In this document: one piece after another, positions 44,105-58,200 of the stretch
Numbering within the stretch: the first letter of the stretch is position 1
Layout: every line of letters begins with the position of its first letter
Assembly (NCBI GenBank): GCA_900239685.1
Contig: OENT01000325.1
Span: forward strand, 41,987-105,986
DNA from: Rotaria macrura
Taxonomy: Eukaryota; Rotifera; Eurotatoria; Philodinida; Philodinidae
Reading direction: 5' to 3'
Length of the DNA stretch: 64,000 nucleotides
Program-made: the position numbers and the translations under genes
The notes under the pieces: model-generated
Told to the model about the DNA's origin: nothing
Databases searched by the model: none
The model's input: only the letters and a program-made list of their open reading frames with translations

Positions 44105-47100
44105 CTTCGTTAATTTCTAATTGAATTTTCTTTGACCAAGGAAGTAAATCTATTTCCTTTTTATGCCTATCGATCAATGATGATTTATGTTTTTACTCTT
44201 TCTTTCGACATATGACTTCGTTTATTTCCTCGTTTCGATCAAATCTAAAATTATTTTCATCAATATTTCAACATCTATCTTACTTCGACATCTTATATTC
44301 TATAAGATATTTATAGATTTCATTATGTTTATTAATTACTAACCTGAAGTGATCAACAAAAACAAATTTATTCACGTTTTTATCCTAATTTTATATTTCA
44401 TTATAGAGTTTGTTCCCTATCGTTTCTGAAGGACAAAACAAAGATATTTCTACAAGTAAATTAAATCGATTATCTAGGGAAATATTAGTAGAAGCATAAA
44501 TAATCATTGATCTAAACGCGCACTTATTTCCCATGAAAGAATAAACAGGAACAGTTACCTGTGAAAACTGTAAAGCATGATGATAAATTTGTTGAAATGA
44601 TTCGTCTAAGCCATTATAATCATTGCAAGTAAATGTACTCATTTATCGAATAGAATGAATAAGAGAACAACTTAGCCTATTGTTTGTCTGTTTTATTTTT
44701 TTCAGGATATATAGATTGTTCCGTGTGCTACTATTACCAATGTCATTCATCTCGTATAGACACACGATTTATAAGAGTAAAAGGCAGAGTCATTTTTATT
44801 CTACTACTACTACCTAAGCACTATGATTGGATCGAGCCTAATATTTCTTTCTTCTTTTTCTTCTTTCTTCTCGCGTTTTCAACTAACGAGGAAGAAAATC
44901 TATTTATACCATTCTCTATTTCATTATCAGGAAAACTCATCGCCTATCGATGGAATCATTATAGCGAACAAAGATGTTCAATGAAACAAAACCAATTGCT
45001 AATATAAAGGTAGGTTTACAACAAATAAGGCAAAACTAGTTGACGTCTTCTTTTTTTTTCTTCTTTCTTTTGCTTATCACCTATGATTGCCATAAACATA
45101 GATAGTTTCGGAAAAGAAAAGAAAATGTATACCAGGTGATAGTACAAACCTTATGACACTGAAATGTAAAACATCATAGGACTAAAATACTTCGAACCAC
45201 ATCTGTCAAAATTTTCCAGTGGCAACATGCTGTGACAGTGTATAAGAAATTAGAAAGTGACAAATAACTTAAGAGCGGTTTCTCAGTTTATACCAACTTG
45301 TTTGACAGATAATCTAAGACACGCATTAGGTAATCTTTCTTTTTTGTGTCCTACGCGTCAACAGTCATGTCGTGCTGATGATTGGCAGCAAAACACAAGT
45401 GATTCACTGATTTATTATTAAAAAGGAAGAACAAGAAATCAGTGGTCGATATTAAATTTCCTTCAAAACAGATCGAGCGAAACGTGCAAGACAAAATTCA
45501 ATTATTGATAAAGATTACAATAGTGACTTCTTCTTTCAGACTAGATTTTTTTTCCATAACGCATCTAAATAGTCAGGAAATATGAACGAATTTCTTTATT
45601 AGTATATTTCAAAAGATAAAATATATAACATATGTAAACAAGAATCGTGATTGAATGGATTCAATAAGAATACTAAAGAATTTCTTGAGTTAGAATATAT
45701 TTTATTTGGTATGAGCTTAACAAGAAAAACGATGTTGTTCTCTATTGAATTTCTATTCAGTTGCATAAACAAACAACAATGTATTCCATGTTCTTATAGA
45801 AATATAAAATCATGAAAATTCTATTGCTACATTTGGCTTTCTCAATGAGCAAATCTCGACAAATAAATTAACTTACTTAGCAAATATAACATTAATAAAA
45901 TGATCAAGAACCTGCTTCTTTTTTATAAGTAAGATTGAGCTTCTATTTCTCGTGAAATAGTTATATGAATATGAACGTTGTTTAAATAGATAGTGATCTT
46001 TCTTTATGATGTCTTTTTCTTTTGTCTCTGCCGATATTTCCTGTACTGTCGCCGCTCATCAGCAATAAAGAGCAAAAAAAAGTTGATAAAGGCCTAATTA
46101 CTAAAATATTCCTGCGCATCAATTGTTCACTTCATTGGTGAAAAATGGAATATTATCGTTTGACTTGGCATTTTTTTTTGCTTCTTCTCATTATGTCGAG
46201 TGACATTTCTTTGTTCAACATAATTAACTGAAAAAATAATTCAAATATAAGAGAAGAACAGTACTCACACTGACGTTCGAGCCGAAAGTGTATGCATCTT
46301 TTTTTTAATTTTCTTAATAGAAGTTACTTTGATAATAATATCGTACCAACATTGATTTTTATATTTTTAGTCTTAGTATTTGTAGAAAATGACAATAGTA
46401 ACGACGCCAACATTGATTTTTGCTGATCAGTGAAAATGATGTAGCAAAATCACAGACAACTGCACACACTCGTTCAAAACACCCTTGGCTAATAATGATG
46501 TTATGACACATGTGCAAAAGAGATCGGTCTATACTATTCCCGTCGAACGTCTTTCAAAAGGAAACACTAGCATATTTTCTCTTTTTTTTTGTTCCTTTTT
46601 TGCTGTGTCGTCGTTGTTCCACAACTATTACATCAAGAAAGATAGAAGCACACATACACAAATAACAGTAAAGATTGCTTGCTTGCTTGCTTCTATTCTT
46701 TCTATCTGGCTTTCGCGCTCTTTTTTTTGCTACACTTATAATCGAATGTTATCGTTGAATACAAAAAAAAAAGAAGGAACATGACGACTGATCGTGATCC
46801 GGAGATCGTATACAAGTATTTTACCGGAAAAATGAATGATTCTTTTGGTTTATGTATTTTTCACATGTCAATCATTGACTTCCGCCTTTTTCAAAAAAAA
46901 AAACTTACCTGTCTCCTCCACCAATAAACTCGCCAACTTTCAGGTCGTGTAATTTGCTTGGTCTAAGTTCGAGATCGAAATGTTCGATACGATCAGGTTC
47001 TTCGTGTCCTCGTTTACCGACAGAACCACTTAATTGCTTTGTTCGGAGATTAGAGATACTGGTTAGACTAGAATAATAAAACAAAAAGAAAATGTATCAG

Positions 47101-50100
47101 AAAAAAAAACATGCATTTTAAGTTGACACTTACCGCTGGATTTCAGCTCGTTTCTGGCGAGGAGCCTTATTCATTAGCTCTAAAGAAACAAAATAAGAAG
47201 CTCATTAATCAGCGAAAAACTTCAAAATTATATATAGCATGCAAAGAATATCAAATCAATTCTGATTCATTCAAAAAAAAATATTATTTTCAATGACGGA
47301 GTCGTAAAATAAAAGTCAGTTGTATAAAGGTGATAGAGAATCATCCTTCCGTGTAAAAAATTAGTATGTATTCTTCTCTTTTAGTGTAGGAATGTCATAG
47401 TTTCTAGCAGAAGAATGTGAAGAGGATGGGGGGGGGGACGGGTGAGTGGAGAGAAGAGAGATTTACTATTGATTGTTTTTGCACAAACTCCTATATTGAT
47501 ATTCACTAGTATTTAGACTGTCTACACTTAACATTTTCCATTTGATTCATTCTAGAATCTTAGTTTTTTGACAAAATCATTCATACTATGATAGTAAAAA
47601 GAATTTTTCATTAATTTATTGAAACTCATTGACATTGCAAAACAATACAATCATCATTCATCGATTGCATACTACGAGAATAACATCTGCTTATGCTGTT
47701 GTTTTTCTCTCACTTGTGTCCACGTCGTCATCATGAGTAGAAAAAAAATTGATGCAAAATTTTCTTCGTTTTAGTACTTTTAACGTGTAAAAGTAAAAAC
47801 GATGAGCGAATTAATTACATAAAAACCACGATGACTTTCAAGTTAAATGAATGAATTAATAGATACATGGCTTTTTTTCCCCTTATCAATCAAATTATAT
47901 AATTCTTGTTTTTTAACTAAATGAAACTAACCCACTTAGAGTTTTGAATGATGCAAATTCGATTATATAATCTATACTGATAGCATATTAAATAACTCAC
48001 AAGAAAACAAAAAACGAGGAATTTTTGATCTATCATAGTGCGCCATCGATCAAGATAAAGAATATATATATACATATATATATGTTAATGAACAGTTTAT
48101 TATTTTGTTCGGAGAAATTCAATGTGCGATTTTTCTCGAGACATAGTCTTTAATGGAAAATGAAACACATGATAGATATAAATGCAATACGTGATGCTTG
48201 TTTTTTTTCATACTTGTTTTCGATAAATAAATCAAAATAATTCATGTTTCATATATAATATTGCTATTATTTTGACAATGACATATTTACTTCATAAGAT
48301 GAAAATCTCGAATAGAATTGATCTAATTCTCTAGTGCGCATGTATTGTAAATATTATCTTTTACAAGAATGAAAACATCTGAGAAAAAAAAACATTCCTT
48401 TAGGGAGTGTAAAACAAATTATTTATCATGTTTTTATGCTGTTTTTCTTAAATCCAATCTCACCTCAAATGAAACAACGACAGATATGTCATTATTCGCC
48501 GTTTTGTTGTTCGTATGTACCGATCAAGTTTTGAATATGAAATAAACGATTACTGTCTTCCGTGCCTTGTTCTTTTTTTTTCTGACTGATTAATCAATAC
48601 AGATGATGACCATCACTTTGACATGAAACTATTATATACAATCCCTTTTCTTTTTTTTTTTCTTTGATTATACCCGAGAAAAATCTCGTTTTTTTCCCAT
48701 ATATAAATTTTTTTTTCATCATTAAATCTCGGACGCCATAATATATAATTAATATCGCGTTTTCCTTCTTTTCTTTTACCTTATAACAACAAATCATTAG
48801 GCACATTCGTTCGATGTCCATCAATGCTATTCCAAACGACTTCAAGTGACTTTTTCAGTTTACCTCATTCTATATGTGGCATTTCAATTGAACAAGAATA
48901 CTGGATAAGATTGAAAAATGGAAACAAGCCTCTGTTTTTTACGTCTCTTCAGATCACGAATGACACTTTAAGTGGGTCACAAACACTTCGCTTTCCATTT
49001 TCACACTCTCAAGGATATTTTCTCGTTCGTTTCTTCGTGTTGTTTCATCTTTTCTCTTTAATCGATCGTTTTCAGTGATTTAGCACAGTAAACGGTGGCT
49101 TCGAACGACAGTATCATGAACTATTATGTGCATTCATTATCAACAAGATTTTCCTATTCTTTTTTTCTTTCTCTTTTTTATCCTTATTTAGTTAGTGATG
49201 TGGTTTTCAGTGTTCATTTCCTTTTTTCTTTTCTTTCCTTTCTTCTTCATCTTTTCTTTCCTTTCTTCTTCATCTTTTCTTTCCTTTCTTCTTCATCTTT
49301 TCTTTCCTATCGTGTAATCATTAACTACTACTACAACTAAATCTATTGCGGTTTCTTTTTCCTTCGTCTTCATTTTATGATTACCGTCTGTATGATCTCA
49401 GTGATGTATTGGAAAAAAAGAAAATAAAAGACAGAATCGAAGTACGTATGCATTGGCTTGCTTCAAAAAATTTCAGCACGCTCGGTGAAAAATACAAGTA
49501 CGCTTATCTTTTTATTATTACGGTGTACGCCTGAGCCATTATATATTATTTTTTTTCAAATGGAAACGATCAATAAACATACCTTTTGTAATAATCTGTA
49601 GGCGAAGAAAGAATAACAATTTCATATCGGTCTCATTCTCAAGCTTCTTTCCCCTTTCAACAATCAATCAGGCTGATGATCAGGTAGACGCAAATAAATA
49701 TAGCAAAACATTGATGAAAAAGAAAAATTAAGTCAATTGTTCGACGCAAAGTTTGAAAGTAATATTGTTTGCCAATGTCGTTGTTTACCAAAGAAAAGAT
49801 ATTAAGAAAATGAAAATCTACAAGGATTGATGACGTCGTTCGATTATTATCATTATCATTATTATGATTAGTAGGAGCAATGTTAGGGATCAGTACGGTT
49901 GTTATCATCTAATGAGGTGAATGTAATCGCTGATTTTCTCTGTATTGTCTCTAACGAATATATGTGCGATGTGCATATACACGTATATTCTCATTTTATT
50001 TTCTGTTGTGTCTAGCGAACACACAAATAAACAACAGATATAATTAAAGAACAGACACGAGGAACTGTAATATATGGGTAAAAATTTTCAAGAAAAATAC

Positions 50101-52746
50101 TACTCCAGTCAGTAATACTAGTTCATAAACGCATGTATTCTAAAATGAAAACGATGAAGAGCCTGATTTCTCATTTGACTGTGGTTTTATGTAGCCACTC
50201 ATAATCATCATCATCATCTTGAGAAAATATGAATTTCATCTTTCACATATTATCTCTTCCTTCCGGATTCGATCTGACTATTTAGGTCACTATTATTTTC
50301 AACATGAAAAGAAACTAAAATGTATTCGATTGAATTTTGTACTAAAAATATATCTAACCAAAAGAAAGAAAAAAGAAAATAGACTCTAATGATTTTAACA
50401 AGAATTATAAGTAGTAATCGGAATGGCGTGATAGTCCAATGCACAAGAACTGCAAACATTCATTCGTAAACCCTTTCTGCTTCATGGAATGCGAAGAATA
50501 ACTAAAGAGAAAAAATATCCTAATAAGAGCAAATTCGTTTCTTTTTCCTGTTTCATCGTCTAGATAATTCAACTAAATTATATTTGTCTGCGATCAACAG
50601 CGAAACTATATCTATTGATGTTTAGTAAAATCTAGATAGACGAATATGAACGATCGATCCGGAAGCCGAATCGTTCAACTACTATCAACAAAAGCATTGG
50701 AAAATTTCATGTGGAAATCCAGTATTATCCTCACGTTCGTACATTTATAACTAAAAAAATAGATACACGAACAGTCGAAAGGAACATAACAAATATTTAA
50801 GTTAATCAAACAATAGCAAAATGTTATGTCGCATTCCCAAAAGTATTCAAAGATAACACGCACTATATATGACATACAATATTATTAATTGAATATGTTG
50901 ATCTTTCATTTTGTATCTTTTTCAAAGAAATAGAAAAAAACAACCACAACTATTTCTTCGACGAAGGTTCCGTATCCTTTAACTTGCCTTACTAATTGAT
51001 TTGGAATCGCAATTATATGTCGAATCGCTTTTGTTTTCCAGAATAGTGTATGCAAACTAATTCCACAGAGAGGCAACAATATTAGTAACTATACTGATGC
51101 GAACTGTCACATGGATACATTATATATATATATACATTCATAGATAAAAATGTATGGCAGCTATCTATGGAGCCATCCTAAGCAGATTTCGAAAAGAAGC
51201 AAAACTGATGTCTGATTAATCTAAACATGAAGCTAGCCGCTGGAATTTTTAATCAATCAAAAATGCTTTCAAAAGAATGATCATAGTTAAATTAATACAT
51301 GAAGAAAAACTTCGATGATTATTTATCTCTTATGCAATAGAGACATATGATAATCATATAAGTTTTAACAAAATTAGCAATGCACGATTTATGTATGACA
51401 GTAGGAATTGAATCGAAAATTAATTGAGTCAGACATATACATAAACGAATCTACAACATGTCACGCAAGTTTTTATGCTTAAATATTAAATATTAGATCA
51501 TAGAATAAGAGAAATCTTGTATTTATTTATAATTTTGAATATAAGTTAGATATAAACTATTAAATAATAATAGATCATACGGAAAGTAGAAAAAGAAAAA
51601 AGAAAATAAAGATATTCTTATATGTCGAGAGCTTGTTATGTTAATAGTTTGTCTGTAAGAGCATCAGAAGTCAACGTTATTATAGTCGGAATGTGCTGTT
51701 GATTATTGTATACATTTATATTTATATTTATATCTAAATATCTGTCTATCTATCTATCTATCTATATACATACATATGTATATATATATATATATGACTA
51801 TGTTAAGAAAACAGATGGAAAAGGAGAGACAAAAGAGAAAATAATGTGCGCACTATTATTATTATACTGTTAATTGTATCAATAGCAAATGTGCACGAAC
51901 TATTGGCATGGATCATGTTCTATCTGTTACTATTGCTATTGTTGCCCTTTTTGCAATCAACGGATGTTCATGATGACAGTCCTATTTCCTAATGTATGTA
52001 CATTTGAGAGAAATGAAAAGGTCATTCTCATTTTTTTCTGACAACTCCCATATGCTGATTAATTCAATAGAATCAGGTCGATATGAATACAAGAATTAAA
52101 ATGTTCTGTAATTTCTTTTTTCTTTATACAAATATGGAAAGTAAAAAATAGTTTATGAATTTAAAATAACTCGTTTGAACGTGTAAATAATATATATTTT
52201 ATTAAGAGAAAAATATTTGTGATAGAAAGGAACGAATAGAAGTGACTAAATTATAAGGCATGACACAATAAGCATTAATCATTGGGACAATAAGAATGTT
52301 CTTTACCGACGTCTCTTTCTCCATCTCGAGAACGACACATTTGGGAAATTATGAGAAGAGAAGAAGACAGCCATATGAGTGAAAAGTTCATCAATAACTT
52401 GAAGCAATCAAGCGCAAACAAGGAAGAAGGAAGAACAGAAGAGCCGAACATATTGTAAAAAAAACCCGCCGGGCTAAATTACACCATCGTTTCTTTTTCA
52501 TATTAAATCATTATTATTCCATATTTTTTTCAGGTATAGATTACATAGAAGAAGAAACTAACTAACTGCCAGCGGGACCTAATCGGAAAAGGCCTAGAAA
52601 AGCTGACTTTAGTTCCATGAAAATCTACTAATTGGAAGTCACTCGTTAAATATTAAAAGGCTAATCAAGCGTTGCTTCCTGATGGCACCCGAATAAAAAG
52701 AGAAGTGCAAATGAATGAACGCATTTTTTTTATTTTAACTTTGACA

Positions 52747-52796
<50 letters not shown>

Positions 52797-55255
52797 TGAT
52801 ATAATCTTGCTCTATGTTTCATGTCAATCATTAGAAGTATTATATTAAGGAGAGAACGGAAGTTTTTCCACAATTATCTTTCATTGAACAAGTTTTATCT
52901 TAAAAAGATTTTTGAATACATAATACATGTAGTGGTTTTCATCTTTTCCTTTTTTGAAAATTTCATTTTTTAAATAGTAATAATACGTACGATGAAGTAG
53001 TCAGTTCTACTTGTACAGAACAAAAATAACATGAGATCAAAGTGTACCTTCACAATTAGTATCGGTATCCGTATCGTTTCCATCCGTCATTTGCCATTAG
53101 TTATAACAATGATGAAAGTACTTTGTCTTTTCCCTCTCTCTCTCTCTCTCTCTTTCGCTCTATCTATCTATCTAGTTCGTCTAGGAACATACAAATAATT
53201 TGCTTAAAAGAGAAGTTTGACACTTCTGTATCTGAGTGGATAGAAGACCAATATGCGGATTATCTTGTTAAGTCATCATGTCTTTTTTCCTCTTATCAAG
53301 TTCTCTCTAGCTAGAATCCAAATGTGAACCCTCACATGTAAGGTGCCAATCGAATTTTGTAACTACTCACTGTATGCATATAGGACCATTGATGGCGAAA
53401 TCGGAATGACCCAAGGTGCATGTCGGAATTGAACTGCACCAAGAGAAAGAAGAAGATTTGAAAAATAATAACGAAAAAATATTTATGGTATATTTGATTG
53501 TGTTAATGGAGGAGTAAACGGCGAAGAAGAGACTATGATGATAGTAGTGGTGCTTGTTGAAATAGTTGATTGCTCAATTTCGTATTGGTGCTTGTTACTC
53601 GTTGTTGAAGCTTCGTTATCGTGTTAGTTGTCGATCGATGATGATGATGATGGTAGTGGTGTTTGTGACATCGTAGGTTTTTCTCGCCGTTGTCGTTCTC
53701 AATCATCTGTGTGGTCGCTCGGTCTGCGGTTGTTATTATGATTTGTTGTTTGAAAGACAGAGCGAGACAACGAAGCGATAGAAAGAGGGAAAAAAAGAAA
53801 TTGTCGAAAGAAAAAAGAAAAGAAAGTGTGTATGTGTGTAGTTATCCCACAAAGAGCAATAACAGAAGAACGAGCACGATGAGCTTCTTTTCTATCACAA
53901 ACTAGAATTTATATGCGAACGAACAGATATATCTTTCTATTTTATACCTTCATCAACAAAGAAGAAAAAAAGGCTACAGGAAATAAAAAGAAAAGACAGC
54001 ATAAGTTCTGTTTTTTTTTCTTGTTTATTACCATCATTTTTGATTGCAATATATTATTGTTAGATATGAGAAATAAGAAATGAATAGACAAACAAAAATT
54101 GATTTTCTTCGTCCTTTGTCTTGCTTTTATTAGTACCGCTTTGTATAATTGCCTGTCACAGATCCTGACTGTCCTTTTACTCGCTAGCGCTAAACTCAGT
54201 TATTGCATGATGGTCTTTTCTTCTATGTCCCTTCTATCTCTCTCTCTCTCTCTCTCCCTCACATAATTGTATCACGCAATGAGAAGCTTTGTTCTAATGA
54301 TCGTTCTCTCAGTTTTTGGTTTCTCCTTCGATGTTTTGGCAGTCTCGGTACTGGTACTATGGCTCTATTTTTCTCACTCTTTTTCTTCTGTCATCACAAT
54401 CGTCGAATCGGTACGGACGACAACGGAAAACAACAATCATCCATCCAACACGATCATCCGAGCACGATTCATGCGTATACATCCTCGTTTGTTCTTGTTA
54501 AGTGGATACTCATACTGGTGAATGCAATAGACGACAAAAAAAAATAGAAAAAAAAAAGAAGAAACAAAAAAGCGATGGATAAGGATAGCTCAATGTCGTT
54601 TACATTCAGAGATTGTTTTACAATGTGCACATTCGCAATCAACTTAATAACACAGTTTTCCTTCTTTGTTGGTGAAAAAAAAACTCTTAATGTGCAAAAG
54701 AGAAAAAAACCAGAAAAGAATTATGATCATATTCTTCTGTATCGTTAATGACTAATTAAGATTTATAGAATCGAATGAAAGTGCAGAGAGAATCGATAAA
54801 AAAATCGATGGATTATTCAATTATTTTCCAATGCACTTTGCAAATACAAATTTAGCTCTCATGAATACTGTTCTATGTCATTGACAATGTTTTTTTGTAT
54901 CCTTATCAAGGTCAAATTTAACAAAAGAGTCCCCTCATACTACAACTATATATTTAACGTTCCTGAATTAATACTTATTATTTATCAAAGGGCGTCATCA
55001 TCATCATCTTCATATCGTTTTTCTAAATTATATGACTTATCAGAAGAAATTGATATGCATCGACTTCCTGTTGATGGTATTCGTATTCATGTTCAATACT
55101 ATATTTTTATGCATTCTGAGCTTCATTAATCAATCTTATAATTACTATATTTCACATCTATGATGCATTCAAGAATGTAAAATCAACATACCTTCATTTT
55201 TGTCGGGCTGCTCCCAACAATAGCAACAAGAAATACCATTGACTTTGCCAGTCAT
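44105..55255 (-). CDS. Unidentified long-intron gene, partial model
   Basis: Several short coding-like blocks on the minus strand have good splice sites and compatible phases. The firmest pair is 47179-47134 (LMNKAPRQKRAEIQ) and 47067-46909 (LTSISNLRTKQLSGSVGKRG then HEEPDRIEHFDLELRP, ending KVGEFIGGGD). A phase-matched next exon is 44637-44559 (STFTCNDYNGLDESFQQIYH). A further block at 44156-44105 (EIDLLPWSKKIQLEINE) has a poor acceptor. Upstream, two ATG-started exons both end in phase 1, as the 47179 exon needs: 55255-55192 (MTGKVNGISCCYCWEQPDKN) and 53090-53048 (MTDGNDTDTDTNCE). They look like alternative first exons; the first has a Cys cluster that could be lipidated. An 18-nt exon at 52337-52320 is phase-neutral and optional. 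No family is recognised. The 3' end is not located, so the span is a minimum. Confidence 0.5.
47428..47437. repeat. Homopolymer of ten G
   Basis: A run of ten G in AT-rich DNA, flanked by further G-rich sequence (GGATGG before, GACGGGTGAG after). It could form a quadruplex or be a sequencing hazard. Confidence 0.85.
49228..49310. repeat. 23-bp pyrimidine minisatellite
   Basis: About three and a half copies of a 23-bp unit, CTTTTCTTTCCTTTCTTCTT plus CAT, in a longer pure-pyrimidine stretch (about 49150-49320). The copies are nearly identical, so expansion is recent. Such a stretch could adopt triplex (H-DNA) structure. It lies within the large proposed gene, most likely in an intron. Confidence 0.85.
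49583..49595 (-). other. Possible 13-nt microexon
   Basis: ATTATTACAAAAG is bounded by a strong acceptor (TTCTTTCTTCGCCTACAG) and a strong donor (GTATGT). In phase 0 to 1 it would read IITK and join exactly in frame to the exon at 47179. It is incompatible with the two phase-1 first exons, so it would need another upstream exon or a third promoter. Confidence 0.25.
51741..51796. repeat. TCTA and TA microsatellites
   Basis: A TCTA tetranucleotide run (about 51741-51765) is followed by TACATA and a TA run (to about 51796). It has no evident function. Confidence 0.85.
52750..52794. repeat. TA dinucleotide microsatellite (45 bp)
   Basis: An uninterrupted TA run of about 22 units, the longest simple repeat in the window. 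Confidence 0.95.
53133..53175. repeat. CT and CTAT microsatellites
   Basis: A CT run (53133-53153) followed shortly by CTAT tetranucleotides, 45 bp upstream of the proposed first exon ending at 53090. It may therefore lie in a promoter or 5' leader. Confidence 0.85.
54236..54256. repeat. CT dinucleotide microsatellite
   Basis: A short CT run. The plus-strand frames that cross it (54203-54547 and overlapping ones) are products of low-complexity sequence, not genes. Confidence 0.9.
54988..55129 (+). pseudogene. Coding-like block of unknown origin
   Basis: The second half of a plus-strand frame has coding character: YQRASSSSSSYRFSKLYDLS, then DMHRLPVDGIRIHVQYYIF, ending in TAA at 55129. The block before it is AT-rich noise, and no convincing splice acceptor precedes it. 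It lies opposite the large intron next to the proposed first exon at 55192-55255. No family is recognised. It may be the last exon or relic of a lost gene. Confidence 0.2.
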
Positions 55256-58200
55256 TGAATACATATATATATATATGTCGATTCAACAGTATACAATTCA
55301 CTGAAAATGTCAATGGCAAAATGGTTTCTATTATCACTAGATATACATATACTCTTATTCTTTCTATATATCCAAACAAAAGTTATCAGAACAAGAACGA
55401 AAGCACATCAGGGTGCTAACTACTAAAGGATAAAACATGTAATGATCAGATGGAGGGCTATAGGCAATACTTTCTTTTCAGCTAAGACAACAAAACAAGC
55501 ATCGATATTTAACAAACAACGAATGTCTCGATTCATTGTCTGAATATATTTTTTGTTATTTTTATCATTGTTTTCATTTTGAAATATAGCTTTTGATTGG
55601 CATTACATTGTTTTCATTTAGAGAATTAGTTTATACATTATTATGAATGACTATTTTTCTTTCGTGTTGATTCCTTCGTTGTTTCATTATTGTACAAGTT
55701 GATATGAAAAACAATGGATGTTAGAGAAGAAAAAAATTGAAACGAACGAGAATTTTTCATTCCAATCATTCTTTAATTCTTACCATTGAATGCGATACAT
55801 GAATGTCTATCAGAATAAAATTCATTTATTTCTATGCGTTCAATAGTATTATCTTTCCTCATCTATCGTAGGCCACGAAATGCCACCCCCCGCCTCGACA
55901 CACGCACAAATCGGATCGCATTCGGTATCCAAAAAAAAATGTCTTCGTTGTTTGCAAATGCCTAGCAACAATTGAACTTTTACGATAGCATGCATGTGAA
56001 TATTCTAAAAAACATATATTCAAAAAGATCAATTTATGTAACGTTTATTAGCCAAATAAGGCTTAAATAACATATTAGATTCTGATCGGATCTATTGAAA
56101 TGAACCAGCTCAATTTAACAAAAAAAGAACTATTATTAATGAAGGTTGCATTCCGTAATGAGAAGTTCTGTACTCGGTAGAATGTTATGGAGAACCATTC
56201 ATTATTTATATCTTCATAAGAGACTTTTAATATATCTCTTGGTTATTGAAATCTTGCATGGATTTAAAATAATTAAATTTCATTTTAAATTGAAAGCACG
56301 AACAGTGTCGTCATTTCATCGATTATGAATGAGATTCAACATGATTATTGAATCTGTGGATTAAGTTGCTATAGAAGACTAGACAGGATTTGAAAATCAT
56401 TTGTAATGTTCTTCTATTTAATTGATAAGAAAAACGGGCAAGTCAAAATAGATAGATCTGTAAAAGAAAATAAAAAATGCGAAAACAACTTGTTCTTCAT
56501 CATAAAAAAAGAACACATCGTTTCGAATTAGTATCAATTTTATCATTGTTGAATATGGCTTCAGAAAATAAATCGTTACTCGAAACAATATAAAGTTCAA
56601 TAGTCTGTCGATTACTTTGACTTCTGTTAATAGCACTTATAATTAGCCACTGAAACATAATTACTTATCTATGTTGAAGGAATGCATTCATTAGTCAAGA
56701 GAAGAGTTATATGTGAAATCGCATAACTCGTAAAGGTTAATGTCTTTTCTGAATTTGCAACAAAACATTTTCACTCATCGCTGATGTACTGAATGAGTTT
56801 GATTTTCAGAATTTTAAAGGTCGTTGAAGCTAAGAAAAATGAGTCGCCCCGTTGTGATCCATGCTATTTTTCTTAAGACTTGTATTTGAATCGATTACAT
56901 GCTTAACTATAGTTACAAGATGTCGGAACTAATCTAATTTCTGATCGCCATGTTCGTTCTATAACATCGACTGACAACAATCATAGATTATATTCGAATA
57001 ATAACATAGATTGCTTTGGTAGTATTCAAAATGGTTTAAGACAATAGTTGATAGATCTTTAGATTGAATTTTTAGTTTACTTTAATAATAGAATATCTAA
57101 TAGACTTGTTTGAACACGTTCGATTGTTCTTAGCAACGAAATAGACGGCGTAAAAATATTTTACAAATTTCTGTCCTACATATCTACCAACCGACAAAAT
57201 AAACTGTCAGAATGAGATGCTCGATGACTGTCTGGTACATTTTAGTGCATTATTTTTCTATCTCGATACACATATTTAATCTTAATCTTTGTCGATGAAC
57301 TATATTACCTAGCATCGCTTTCATAAATTATTCCAAACCGCAAGCGACAGAGCCATCAGGGTTATCTAGGCTTCAGCCTGCCAAAGGATAGATTTGGATA
57401 GTCTCAAAATAGGACAGATTAAGATTTGTTTAGGTTTCGACAAGCATCCATATTCACATCTACAGTCTATTTTTGACTAGTGTTTTGTAGATTTCCATCA
57501 GAGAAAGCACATTTTGAATTAAACTAAAAATCGTCTTATAAACCAGAATTTGATATTGACTAATGCTTATGTGAATTTTAAATCTTTTCTTAGGAAAAAT
57601 CAGCTCTAATCCTCATTAGGATTGGATAAAAAATAATGAATCAGATTGAAAATTAGTTCTATTAATGGAAACATGTCTTAAGACTAAATCATGACACTAA
57701 AAACTGAATATCATATGGATATACCATCAAAATACTGTTTCAACAAGATTCAACATGTCTTTTCCTTAATCTGAGCGATATTTAGGACGAATTTTTTGAA
57801 ATAATGATTTAAATTTCATTCAAACCTTGTCAGTTTTAAATATTAATTTATAAGATAATTTTTTATTTTGATTCGAACTAATTTTTATGATGAAAATCTA
57901 CGAAATATCAATAAAAAAAATACTAAAAATAATGTCTCAAGTTCATTTTCCCGTGAATGTATTTCTATAGCAAATGTGTTATCTTCGATGTTCTCGAAAC
58001 ATTTCGAAGTACTTAAAAAGCTGTAAGAAACTGTATTAAACCTAGTGTAGTCGACTGTCAAAATAAAGTTCATGTAGACCACATTATAATCAATTGTCGA
58101 ATATAATTATTTATAGACTATTTCAAATGATTCCGATACAGCATAAACAAGTGCAATTACAATGATTCTATCAGCAATCATTTAGTATAGAAAAATACCA